Shown: one piece after another, positions 24,810 through 32,988 of the stretch | How positions within the stretch are numbered: position 1 is the stretch's first letter | Layout: each line of letters starts with the position of its first letter | DNA from: Mesorhizobium loti CJ3sym | GTDB taxonomy: Bacteria > Pseudomonadota > Alphaproteobacteria > Rhizobiales > Rhizobiaceae | Length of the DNA stretch: 64,000 nt | Assembly (NCBI RefSeq): GCF_000472785.1 | Contig: NZ_AXAL01000011.1 | Location: 1-64,000, forward strand | Direction: 5' to 3' | Position numbers and translations under genes: made by a program | The notes under the pieces: model-generated | What the model was told of the DNA's origin: nothing | What the model saw: the letters and a program-made list of their open reading frames with translations, nothing else | Database searches by the model: none

Positions 24810-27616
24810 ACATTACCCGGCGCACCGCGCTTCTCGGTGGCCTGGCGATGCCCCTGGTCGTGCTTGCGAGCAAAGGCATTTCCGATGCGTCCGCCGCTGC
24901 CAAATTGCCTAACCCCTTGGTGCTGGTCATCAGTGGCGTCGACAACAGCGCAACATCGGCAAGGCTCACCGCGCTGACAGATCCATTCGTCAGTCGTAAA
25001 CTGCCGTTTCTGGTCTCGATTGCACCGATCGATGGCGTCGGCAAGAAACTGGACTATGGTTCAGATCTCGCTGTCTGGCTGCGCAAAACACTTTTGCAAA
25101 ACCCCGAAGACATCGAATTCGGCGCTCATACCAACACAATTGCGTCGCCAGACCCGTATTTCCAGGCCAGACAGGCCAGCGAGATCCAAGCGGCGTTCAG
25201 CTACATCGCCAACGAATACCAGAGATACAAGTCGACTGCCGTCATCATGGCACTGACGCTGACGACAAATTCGCCGCTCGCTTCGCACCAGGACGCATCG
25301 GCGATGCGAAGCGCCGGTGTCAGGTCGATTCTTCGACTGCGGGGCGGCGTTGAAGACGATATCCGCCTGCAACCCGATGAAGGTGGCTACTGGAGCACGG
25401 ACACCAGCCTGGTGAACGTCTTTGCTTCGCCGCTCACCGCGGTCAAACCGAAGTCGGCCGGCGCCAGACCGATGGATGCCGTCGAGCTTGCCTCCAACAT
25501 TTCGGGCCTCGCTGCCGCCGACAATCCGATCCTTGTCGATATCCCCTACGCGGCCCTCGCAGCCCTTGGTGACAGCGAACTGGCCAGCTATGCGGCCATC
25601 GTCGCCCAAGCTTTGCAAGGCGTCATCTCGACCGGCAAGGTTCGAGGGATTTTGCCCAAGAAGCTCTATGCGCAGAGCAAGCAGACCAATCGCCTGATCG
25701 TCGTTCGCGTCGACGACCTCAGGATCGACAGCGACACCGATCCGAACCACATGGCTTTCATCTATGGATTGATCGAAGCCGGTTATCCCGTCACCGACGC
25801 CATCATCCCGGCGACCCACAGCGGCCTCCTGTCCGACGACGACAAGGTCAAGGCTTTTCTACGCGCGATGTTGGCAGAGAAGCACTACGACATCGCCACG
25901 CATGGCTGGAATCATACCCCGCAGGAACTGCTCGGCAACTCGCCGCAAAAGGACTTTGAATTGCTCAGGTCGGGCATAAGCGAGGTCTATCGGTCGACCG
26001 GAAAATTCCCGACTTCCTACATCCCGCCCAACGATGCCTTCGACGACAACACGCTGGATGCGCTGGTAGCGACAGGCACGCCCGTATTCAGCGCGGAGAA
26101 AGGCAACATGCGGTGGTTCACCGGCATCGACAGGCGCGGTATATTGCATGTTTCGAATACGATGAAATTCGAGAAGGACTGGTCTGGCGACATTCCCTAT
26201 TTCACCAAGCAGCAGGTGCTGGACTATTTCGGAACCGAGAATGATGCGGTGTTCTGCATTCATCCCGACACGGCCAAAACGCCCGAAAAGCGCGCGCTGG
26301 TGCTCGACATGCTCGCCCATCTCTCAAGTCAGCGTGGCACCAAGCTCGTCAACTTTGCAGAATACTACCGGTCGGTCGCCCCACCGCTGCCGAAGGCTGA
26401 CCTGATCCAAAGTGCCCGGGCCGATGTTTCCGTGCGCGATTGGAAATCGCCCGCGCGATATCCGCTGGATGACGGCAAGCTCAAGGCGGATGCGGAATTG
26501 GCCTGGACCTATTTCGATTGGGGCGCGAAAAACTTCAACGGCATGGTTCCGGGCACCTCCTGGATGGAATACGGCAAGCAGGCAGGCTACCCGTTCACGA
26601 CGATGTGGGATGTGGGTACGCACATTCTGGCGACCTTGTCGGCACAGCGTCTCGGCATCATTGAGCAGCCGGAATTCGAAACGACCATCAGCCGCATCAT
26701 AAGTTTCCTTGGCCAGACGAGCTTCCGCTATGCTGGCGCGCTGTTGCCGCACGCCCAGCGAGCCCTAAGGGAGCAAGGCGACGAGCGTGACGGGTTCGAC
26801 AGCGCTGACACGGGGCGTCTGCTGGTGGCGCTCAAAATACTGGATAACGCGACCTCGGGCGCCTTCCCGATTTTCGACCTGGTGTCCAAATGGTCTTTCA
26901 AGCCAGTCCTGAAAGACGGCGAAATGCATGTTGTGAGCGAGAAAGGCCTGATCTCGTCAGCGCATACCACCAGCTACGCCGGCTATGCCGGCCGTGGCTA
27001 CAGCCTGTGGGGCGAACAGATCAAGCCGGTCTTTGCCACTGTTGATCCGGAAAAAAGCATGGACGATGCGATCCCCGCGCTGGCCGAAATCCAGCGTCGC
27101 GGGCGCATCGCAACCGAACCCCATGTCACGGAAGAAATCGAATTGGGCGGTTCGCCGCATGGGCGCCTCGTGGCCGACATTCTCTTTGCCGCCCAGCTCA
27201 AACGCTACCGTGAAACCGGCATTCCCACATGCGTCTCGGAATGCGCCATGGCCGGCCCACCATATTTCACCTACCAGGGGTATCAACTGACCGACGAAGG
27301 CGGCGATTTCGCTGTCGACACACTCAAAACGTCAGCACCGGAGAAGGCAGCCAAGTTGGCCAGCTCACTGCGCCTGGTCAGCGCCAAGGGCGCCTATCTA
27401 TGGCTTGCCTCTCGCCCCGGCGATTACTCGAATATGCTCGTAGACCTTGTCAGGGACAAAGCCATGATGCCTGGCATGGGTTTCTCCTCAGGCGTTTCGG
27501 AAAAGACAGGCAAGCAGATCGCGGTCACCGACGTGAACACCAACGGTGTTATCCTGGAGTCCGTCGCCTATATTCTCGGAGGCCGAAAGCCACTGATGGA
27601 TTCCGGAGAGGCGTGA
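24806..27616 (+). CDS. Exported polysaccharide deacetylase-like protein with C-terminal DUF3131 domain
   Basis: 936 residues with a twin-arginine-like leader (MNITRRTALLGGLAM, then a hydrophobic core and SDASA). The middle region has a NodB-like fold: RVDDLR (about 301-306), ATHGWNHTP (about 363-371) and PPNDAFDD. The first histidine-rich motif is reduced, so activity as a true deacetylase is uncertain. From about 560, DAELAWTYFDW, FNGMVPGTSW and TTMWDVGTHILA match DUF3131, a glucoamylase-like toroid. Residues 30-280 form another barrel-like region that I cannot name. It follows the glycosyltransferase with a four-base overlap and is probably a periplasmic modifier or hydrolase of the polymer. 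The size and domain combination are unusual. Confidence 0.8.
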   Translation: MNITRRTALLGGLAMPLVVLASKGISDASAAAKLPNPLVLVISGVDNSATSARLTALTDPFVSRKLPFLVSIAPIDGVGKKLDYGSDLAVWLRKTLLQNPEDIEFGAHTNTIASPDPYFQARQASEIQAAFSYIANEYQRYKSTAVIMALTLTTNSPLASHQDASAMRSAGVRSILRLRGGVEDDIRLQPDEGGYWSTDTSLVNVFASPLTAVKPKSAGARPMDAVELASNISGLAAADNPILVDIPYAALAALGDSELASYAAIVAQALQGVISTGKVRGILPKKLYAQSKQTNRLIVVRVDDLRIDSDTDPNHMAFIYGLIEAGYPVTDAIIPATHSGLLSDDDKVKAFLRAMLAEKHYDIATHGWNHTPQELLGNSPQKDFELLRSGISEVYRSTGKFPTSYIPPNDAFDDNTLDALVATGTPVFSAEKGNMRWFTGIDRRGILHVSNTMKFEKDWSGDIPYFTKQQVLDYFGTENDAVFCIHPDTAKTPEKRALVLDMLAHLSSQRGTKLVNFAEYYRSVAPPLPKADLIQSARADVSVRDWKSPARYPLDDGKLKADAELAWTYFDWGAKNFNGMVPGTSWMEYGKQAGYPFTTMWDVGTHILATLSAQRLGIIEQPEFETTISRIISFLGQTSFRYAGALLPHAQRALREQGDERDGFDSADTGRLLVALKILDNATSGAFPIFDLVSKWSFKPVLKDGEMHVVSEKGLISSAHTTSYAGYAGRGYSLWGEQIKPVFATVDPEKSMDDAIPALAEIQRRGRIATEPHVTEEIELGGSPHGRLVADILFAAQLKRYRETGIPTCVSECAMAGPPYFTYQGYQLTDEGGDFAVDTLKTSAPEKAAKLASSLRLVSAKGAYLWLASRPGDYSNMLVDLVRDKAMMPGMGFSSGVSEKTGKQIAVTDVNTNGVILESVAYILGGRKPLMDSGEA

Positions 27617-27635
27617 GACGGGATTCTTGCCCGAC

Positions 27636-27662
27636 AACATGACCTCGATGTCGCCGCCGCGG
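27636..27662 (+). pseudogene. Relic of molybdenum hydroxylase tail
   Basis: ACATGACCTCGATGTCGCCG and the following CCGCGG resemble the DNA encoding the hydroxylase end (MTHIPMSPPR) at about 12357-12385. The relic is cut right before the MoaD-like copy, so the order is the same as at 12.4 kb but nearly all of the hydroxylase is gone. Confidence 0.5.
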
Positions 27663-27664
27663 AA

Positions 27665-27892
27665 GTGACCTTCCGGGGCGCGCTCGGCCAGCTCGCCGGT
27701 GGCAAGAGCAAGGTCGAAGCCAGGGACATCAGGGAGCTGTTCAGGAAACTGGCTGAACAGTATCCCGGCTTCGAGCCGTGGATCGAGAAGGGGATCGCGG
27801 TGGCGATCGACGGGGTGATCTATCGCGATACCTGGGGGAAGAAGCTGCCGGAAGGGGCGGAGATTTTTTTGCTGCGGTTGGCTGGGGGGTGA
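27665..27892 (+). CDS. MoaD/ThiS-family small protein, second full-length copy
   Basis: 75 residues from GTG 27665. It begins MTFRGALGQLAGGK and continues IRELFRKLAEQYP, VAIDGVIYRDTW and EIFLLRLAGG, so the ubiquitin-like fold and the C-terminal Gly-Gly are intact. Compared with the copy at 12424 it lacks two residues after the SKVE stretch, and one residue before the end. No cofactor biosynthesis or hydroxylase gene lies next to it, and no convincing Shine-Dalgarno sequence precedes the GTG. It may be a relic that has kept its frame or a functioning paralog. It marks the left edge of the AT-rich island. Confidence 0.6.
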   Translation: MTFRGALGQLAGGKSKVEARDIRELFRKLAEQYPGFEPWIEKGIAVAIDGVIYRDTWGKKLPEGAEIFLLRLAGG

Positions 27893-28157
27893 GGGAGCGC
27901 GCTGCGCGCCGCCTCGCGTCGCATCAAGGTATTGAACGTTTTGCCGTTCGTAGACCGTCTGCTTTCGGAAACAAGGTTAGGGATTTGGATATGCCTTGGG
28001 TCGCCAAAATCGAAAACGCTAGGATTTATTCTTCTGGGCGGCAACACTTATTAGCTAAAAAATCTGGCAGGATCATAGAACAAGTCTTGTTACGATTGCT
28101 TGGGCCGTGCATAGTTCTCACGGGGTAGGATTGGCGGTAAGCCAGCCGAGGGAACAC

Positions 28158-29543
28158 ATGTACGAAAAGTTCAAGTATGAGCGGGTCGCATTGTCGCTGA
28201 TTCGCTTGGACGATCGCAATCCACGCATTGTTAGCCAGGAGAAGCTGGGCTCGGAAGACGCTATATTAAATTACCTGTTTGAACACGAGGATCTCGCATC
28301 ATTTTTGAAGGTCATCGCTATCGAGGGGCGCAATCCTGGAGCTGAACGGCCTTATGTCGTAAAGGAAGGCAAGGGTTATGTCGTAATCGAAGGCAACACC
28401 CGGGTCGCGACTTACAAACTCTTAACGGGCCAACTGATAGCACCAGCTCAGTTCGCGGCTTCAGTACCCTTGGTCCCCCAGTCCGTCCGGGACGAGCTAG
28501 TCAGCGTTGATGTGACCATCGCTCCCAATCGTGATGCCCTTATGACTATCATGGCGCGAGCACATTTTGGTCGTGGCGACAAAACGCGATGGGGTTATCT
28601 TGGCAGCCGCAAGGCGGTTTATGACGATTGGGATGGCGGAAAGAGCATAAGTCAGTTGTCGAGCGTATTTGGTCGACCGCAAGGTATCATCCGGGACCTT
28701 TTGCTCGAGTATATGCTTTACCTCGAATCCCTGAAGCTGGACTGGACACTCGGTGAAAAGGATGTGCTCCTAAAGCCGTCAATCGAGTTCAACCCTCCGG
28801 TTCGCTTTCTTCAATCAACCGGCCACAAACAAATGATTGGAATCGAACTCGACAAGGTGAACCTAGAGATCAAGTTCACGGCGACCGATGGCAAGGCCAA
28901 ACTGAAGCATCTGGTTAAGCGGACGGTGATCGATGATAACGGTCCGAGTGCCATTGCCTCTTATGGCGAGGTCTTTGCAGGCTATAGCGCCCCCGGTAGC
29001 CAAGCCGGCGGACAAGCAGGCGCCGGGACCGATAAAAGCAGTAGTGGAGCCGGCGGAGCGGGAGCGGCCGGTACCGGGGCATCCGGCGACCAAGGCAACG
29101 CTTCAGGCGGGACTAACGCAAGCAATACAGATACGAATGAGGCTGGTAGTGGCCTAAAGACCAATGCGCTATTTGCCTATCCTGTGAAACGCCATGATCT
29201 CACGCTGGCCCAATTGATGAAAGAGGCGAAGGGGCTTAATACGAAGAACTACCCAGCTGCTGGTTCGGCGCTGTTACGGAGCATAATCGAGGTCCTTTTG
29301 AAGCTTATCATCGAGGAGAAAGCCCTCAATCAGCAAGGCAAACTTCTAGATCTGGAAGGTGCCCTGAATGTGGTGATCGGCAACGGTAAGCTGAGTCAGG
29401 ATGACGTAAAGGTGCTTCAGGAATTCAAGAAAACTCATCTATCTTATATGAATCTAAGCACCCATGCGACCGTTGTGCCAAATTTTAATAAATTGATGAT
29501 GGCGCGCGATACTATTGACGCGTTCATCAAGCGTAATATCTGA
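28158..29543 (+). CDS. ParB/sulfiredoxin-fold protein with Gly/Ala-rich linker
   Basis: 461 residues from ATG 28158, preceded by GAGGGAA. The N-terminal part (about 1-170) is ParB-like: LSLIRLDDRNPR, then the nucleotide-binding EGNTRVATYKLL at about 80-91. A region with SISQLSSVFGRPQGIIRD (about 170-190) resembles a helix-turn-helix. Residues about 277-330 form a glycine/alanine/serine-rich linker. The C-terminal 120 residues are predicted helical with many lysines and glutamates. It overlaps the adenine methylase gene (TGATG), so the two are translated together. The pair may form a DNA modification or defence unit. The codon use is more AT-rich than in neighbours. Confidence 0.8.
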   Translation: MYEKFKYERVALSLIRLDDRNPRIVSQEKLGSEDAILNYLFEHEDLASFLKVIAIEGRNPGAERPYVVKEGKGYVVIEGNTRVATYKLLTGQLIAPAQFAASVPLVPQSVRDELVSVDVTIAPNRDALMTIMARAHFGRGDKTRWGYLGSRKAVYDDWDGGKSISQLSSVFGRPQGIIRDLLLEYMLYLESLKLDWTLGEKDVLLKPSIEFNPPVRFLQSTGHKQMIGIELDKVNLEIKFTATDGKAKLKHLVKRTVIDDNGPSAIASYGEVFAGYSAPGSQAGGQAGAGTDKSSSGAGGAGAAGTGASGDQGNASGGTNASNTDTNEAGSGLKTNALFAYPVKRHDLTLAQLMKEAKGLNTKNYPAAGSALLRSIIEVLLKLIIEEKALNQQGKLLDLEGALNVVIGNGKLSQDDVKVLQEFKKTHLSYMNLSTHATVVPNFNKLMMARDTIDAFIKRNI

Positions 29544-30397
29544 TGCTTGCGTCACCGCTCCGATATCCAGGAGGAAAGGCTAAGCTTTTCAATTTATTTG
29601 CGAATCTACTTCAACACAATAGGATTGTAGATTGTCACTATTGTGAACCATATGCCGGCGGTGCTGGCTTGGCACTCAAGTTGCTATCGACCGGCCTGGT
29701 TGAACGCATTTCTCTGAACGATGTGGATGATTCCATCTGGGCATTCTGGGTCAGTGCACTTACATATAATCGAGAGATGTGCCGCCTAACCGAGACGGCA
29801 ACATTGACCATCGATGAATGGCATCGCCAACGTGAGATATGGCGCACTAAGGATACGAGCGATCCTCTCGCCCTGGGGTTTGCCACCTTCTACCTTAATC
29901 GAACAAATCGATCGGGCATTATTGAAGGGGCTGGTCCTGTTGGCGGATATGCTCAAGCGGGCATTTGGCGGTTGGACGCGCGATTCGACCGCGACAAACA
30001 ATCGGCCTCGATTCGCGCTTTAGCGCCATTTCAATCTCGGATCGCTGTGAGCCGGCTCGATGCGCTTGACTTCCTGGCAACTTCGCTCACTGATCCTGCC
30101 GCACTCACGTACCTTGACCCTCCCTACTATGTTAAGGGCAGCAAACTCTATCGTAATGCTTATGTGCATAACGATCATGTGGCGGTGAAGAATGCTGTCG
30201 ATAATTATAGGGAAAGTCGGTGGATTGTTTCGTATGATGCGGTGACGCCTATTCTCGATATCTATTCGGGGTTCGAGCCGATTTTTTATTCGTTGCACTA
30301 CAGTGCCGGATCGGTAGGGGTCGGCAAGGAAGTGATTTATCTGAGTGACTCCCTTTCGATGCCCGTGGTCGCAGGTTTTACCCGTCGCGCGGCCTGA
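29543..30397 (+). CDS. Dam-type (D12 class) DNA adenine N6-methyltransferase
   Basis: 284 residues. Motif I is RYPGGKAKLF (7-16), the family's F/YxGGK form, with CEPYAGGAGLAL as the adjacent SAM-binding loop. LNDVDDSIWAFW matches the strand-two acid, and the catalytic DPPYY is at about 192-196. It would methylate adenine in a short DNA sequence that cannot be predicted. No cognate restriction endonuclease is visible, only the ParB-like partner upstream. Low GC compared with the flanks suggests horizontal transfer. Confidence 0.92.
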   Translation: MLASPLRYPGGKAKLFNLFANLLQHNRIVDCHYCEPYAGGAGLALKLLSTGLVERISLNDVDDSIWAFWVSALTYNREMCRLTETATLTIDEWHRQREIWRTKDTSDPLALGFATFYLNRTNRSGIIEGAGPVGGYAQAGIWRLDARFDRDKQSASIRALAPFQSRIAVSRLDALDFLATSLTDPAALTYLDPPYYVKGSKLYRNAYVHNDHVAVKNAVDNYRESRWIVSYDAVTPILDIYSGFEPIFYSLHYSAGSVGVGKEVIYLSDSLSMPVVAGFTRRAA

Positions 30398-30485
30398 ACC
30401 GCTTCATCAGATGCTGCTACAGTTTAGTTATTGGTCGAACGGGCAAGCGACCTGAGCGGCGGGCGGTAGGGCGTGGGAGTGTTAA

Positions 30486-30557
30486 ATGAGCCGCGCTGAG
30501 AAGATAGACATTGCGGTGGCGCTGGTGTTCACAGTGACCGTCGTCGGGGTCAGTTAG
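30486..30557 (+). CDS. Hydrophobic micropeptide, 23 residues
   Basis: MSRAEKIDIAVALVFTVTV ends in a few more residues (VGVS). It has a polar start and a single hydrophobic helix. GGGAG lies eight bases upstream of the ATG. It is in the gap between the methylase and the abortive-infection-like gene, in the same direction. Function unknown; a single-helix membrane toxin or regulator would fit the shape. Confidence 0.4.
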   Translation: MSRAEKIDIAVALVFTVTVVGVS

Positions 30558-30581
30558 GCATCTAATATAAGGGGCGAGCTG

Positions 30582-30647
30582 ATGGAAGCCCTCATAGGCG
30601 TAGTGTTCATCGTCGCCATCACCCGTGTTGTGTCTGGTACATTCTGA
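30582..30647 (+). CDS. Hydrophobic micropeptide, 21 residues
   Basis: MEALIGVVFIVAITRVVSGT ends with F. It is another single-helix peptide, 24 bases after the first, with AGGGGCGAG upstream. It ends 73 bases before the putative abortive-infection gene. The repeated pattern of tiny membrane peptides suggests real genes, but the evidence is only the start context and composition. Confidence 0.4.
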   Translation: MEALIGVVFIVAITRVVSGTF

Positions 30648-30720
30648 ACAAGCAACTGTAACCGTCCAAGCATTGCAGCCCGTAGGACAGACTGATACTT
30701 CATTGTCTGGGGGATTTCAT

Positions 30721-31695
30721 ATGAGTGGCTGGGTCATTTTTTTGTTGGCAATAACGGCCTTTGTCGCTCTCATGTGGGCAAATACTCGAGGCGCTCAACG
30801 ATGGCCGGGCTTCGACTGGTTTGAAGGGATCATTGCTCCGAAGCTCGGTGATTCCGCCCACGGCTTCTACAAAGTCCTCGTCGTCTCGGTGCTTATCGTC
30901 GCCGGGGTTTTTATTTTCGGCTATGCCAAGGTGGACAAAGCGGAATCCTTAGCATGGTTCGGCGACTTCGTCGGCGGCGTCATCGGTCCCGTTCTCACCT
31001 TTCTGACGTTCGTTGGCCTGCTGGTCACCATCATCCTTCAGCAGAATGCAAACAGAGAAGCGAGAACTGAAGCGGCGAAGGCAGAGTTGGCGTTCGAGAA
31101 GCAGCTTTCATCGCAGAAACGCGAAAGCTTTGAATCGACGTTTTTCCAGATGCTCACCCTACACAATACCATCGTTAATTCGATGGATATCCGCCGCTTC
31201 AAAAGAAGCGACGGCACGACTCCAGGTACGATCACAGGCAGGGATTGTTTCAAGTTCTTTTGGGACGATCTGAAAAAAAACTACGACTTTTTGTACAGCC
31301 GCCCGCCAGAATTACGAATCTCAATGGCCTATGAGGCCTTCTGGGTCGAGTGGAAGCAGGATCTCGGGCATTATTTCCGTTACCTCTACAACGTTGTGCG
31401 GTTCATCGACGACAGCAATGTCGGGCATAATCGATACATGAAGTTGCTGCGCGCCCAGCTGTCAGATTACGAGTTGGCGATGTTGTTTTACAATTGCCTT
31501 ACGATCAAGGGCGAGAAATTCAAGCATTACGTCGAGTCTTATTCGCTACTTGACAATCTGCCGACCGAGCTGCTGTTCGATCCCAGCCATGAGGCATTGT
31601 TCGCCGCGTCGGCCCGCTCGGACAAGCTTTCGAAGATGGCGGTGGGAGATACTGTGTCCAGCACCGCCACCATAGGCCCGGCAGTCAGGGACTGA
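30721..31695 (+). CDS. Putative phage abortive infection membrane protein (putAbiC-like)
   Basis: 324 residues from ATG 30721 with GGGGGA upstream. Three membrane segments (about 4-20, 50-72 and 85-107) precede a cytoplasmic domain. ESTFFQMLTLHNTIV, HYFRYLYNVVRFID and RYMKLLRAQLSDYELAMLFYN are hallmarks of the family named putative phage abortive infection protein. The likely role is killing or arresting an infected cell, by analogy only. The family assignment is from recognition of these motifs. It is in an AT-rich stretch with other defence-type genes. Confidence 0.82.
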   Translation: MSGWVIFLLAITAFVALMWANTRGAQRWPGFDWFEGIIAPKLGDSAHGFYKVLVVSVLIVAGVFIFGYAKVDKAESLAWFGDFVGGVIGPVLTFLTFVGLLVTIILQQNANREARTEAAKAELAFEKQLSSQKRESFESTFFQMLTLHNTIVNSMDIRRFKRSDGTTPGTITGRDCFKFFWDDLKKNYDFLYSRPPELRISMAYEAFWVEWKQDLGHYFRYLYNVVRFIDDSNVGHNRYMKLLRAQLSDYELAMLFYNCLTIKGEKFKHYVESYSLLDNLPTELLFDPSHEALFAASARSDKLSKMAVGDTVSSTATIGPAVRD

Positions 31696-31698
31696 AGA

Positions 31699-31884
31699 TT
31701 GGCAAAGAGAACATTTTCGCCAGCGGAGCGATGGGCCGTTTATTCGGCTCACGGCGAGCGCTGCTATCTTTGCACACGCCCGATTGACCTGAAGTCAATG
31801 CAGGTGGATCACATCATTCCTGAGGACATGCTGTCGAAACCGGTAGAATTCGCCAAGCTTCGCGAGTTGTGCGGGCTGGCGTAG
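31699..31884 (+). CDS. HNH endonuclease, truncated N-terminal part
   Basis: 61 residues from TTG 31699, four bases after the upstream stop, so probably in the same operon. CYLC (22-25) is the first zinc knuckle and QVDHIIPE (35-42) contains the catalytic DH pair. A normal HNH domain continues with N-x-P-x-C-x-x-C-N-x-x-K, but here a stop comes after LRELCGLA. The sequence beyond switches to a dioxygenase relic. This is probably a gene cut short by recombination and not active. Confidence 0.6.
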   Translation: MAKRTFSPAERWAVYSAHGERCYLCTRPIDLKSMQVDHIIPEDMLSKPVEFAKLRELCGLA

Positions 31885-31959
31885 ATACGAAGCACCTGGG
31901 CTGGCTCAGCTGTCCGCTTTGGGTGGCTCTGGGACTGGTTCCATCTAGCTGAGCGTCCG

Positions 31960-32125
31960 CCCCTAAGCCCCATCGTCGGCTCCGTATTCACCTCCAGCGC
32001 ATCTTCCTCCTCGTCCTCCTCGCCCAGCACCTTGCCGTGCATGCCCAGCGGGCGGCCCATCGAGATCGGGTCGACCAGATGGTCGCGCTTGGGGTTGGTG
32101 GTGTTGGGTGGATGAGGATGCTTAA
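31960..32125 (-). pseudogene. Fragment of DOPA 4,5-dioxygenase family gene
   Basis: On the minus strand the translation reads [18 protein letters not shown] and then IGR-like MGRPLGMHGKVLGEED and ALEVNTEPT. This parallels the end of the intact gene at 44138-44551 ([15 protein letters not shown] and ALEINTEPT). The first two thirds of the gene are absent. It separates the truncated HNH gene from the TIR gene. Confidence 0.85.
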
Positions 32126-32231
32126 GCATCTCCTCCTCTACGGCGCGGAAATATCTGTTGCCAACGAAGTGAATGACTTGAATCAGCGAACCGTAAAATC
32201 CTAGTGTGAGGCATATAAGGGGCGAGAGGCA

Positions 32232-32936
32232 ATGGCACGCGAGAAAATGAAAATCAGGAGCGGGAAGACTTTTGAACAACGGTTCTTAGACGAGTTGGCT
32301 CGACAATGTGCGGGGAACGACGTCGCAATTTTAAATAGGACACTGCGTGAACAGCTCGGATGGATGGACGAACGGTTTGATAAAGTACGGGCAGGTTTAA
32401 TAAAAAAGGGAACCATAAAGGCGGCGCCCGGCCATGGTGGAAAAACTAAATTTTCCGACTTCCATTTTCAAAAGCCGACAAGAAATTCATTAAAGGCATT
32501 TGTCTCATATTGCCATTCTGATGAGGCGCTCAAAAACTCTTTCCTGCAGCATCTGAAGCCACTCGAGCGGCTTGGCCTGATCGATAGCTGGCATGATCGA
32601 ATGATAAAGCCGGGCGAATCATTTGCTAACGTTATAACAAACGAACTTGACGGCGCTGATCTGATATTCCTGCTGGTTAGTATTGATTTCGTCAACTCGA
32701 AGTACTGCTATGAGATAGAACTGACAAAGGCAATCGAAAGAAACAACAAGGGCGAAGCAAAAGTGATTCCGATCATACTTCGAAACTGCCTTTGGACCCA
32801 CTCGCCCTTCGGAGGATTGCTGGCTCTTCCCCAGGATGGGAAGGCCATTACGTCATGGCCCGATCGGGACGAAGCGTTCACTAGCATTGCGAAAGCTGTT
32901 CACGAACTGGCAACTGACCTACTGGCTGCGGCTTAG
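32232..32936 (+). CDS. TIR-domain protein with N-terminal winged-helix-like region
   Basis: 234 residues. The first 80 are basic and look like a winged-helix region: FEQRFLDELARQC, ILNRTLREQLGWMDERF and GTIKAAPGHGG. The TIR domain starts at about 88 with KAFVSYCHSDEALKNSF. The expected NADase catalytic glutamate is E161 in SKYCYEIELTKA. LIFLLVSIDFV and VIPIILRNCLW are the other core strands. TIR domains of this kind in bacteria usually either deplete NAD or make a signal on phage sensing. Base composition is clearly more AT-rich than the flanking genes. A separate sensor or effector partner is not evident. Confidence 0.88.
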   Translation: MAREKMKIRSGKTFEQRFLDELARQCAGNDVAILNRTLREQLGWMDERFDKVRAGLIKKGTIKAAPGHGGKTKFSDFHFQKPTRNSLKAFVSYCHSDEALKNSFLQHLKPLERLGLIDSWHDRMIKPGESFANVITNELDGADLIFLLVSIDFVNSKYCYEIELTKAIERNNKGEAKVIPIILRNCLWTHSPFGGLLALPQDGKAITSWPDRDEAFTSIAKAVHELATDLLAAA

Positions 32937-32988
32937 CGATGTCGCGCACCGCGATCTCGTTGCCGTTGCCTATCCGAGCGGCTTAACC

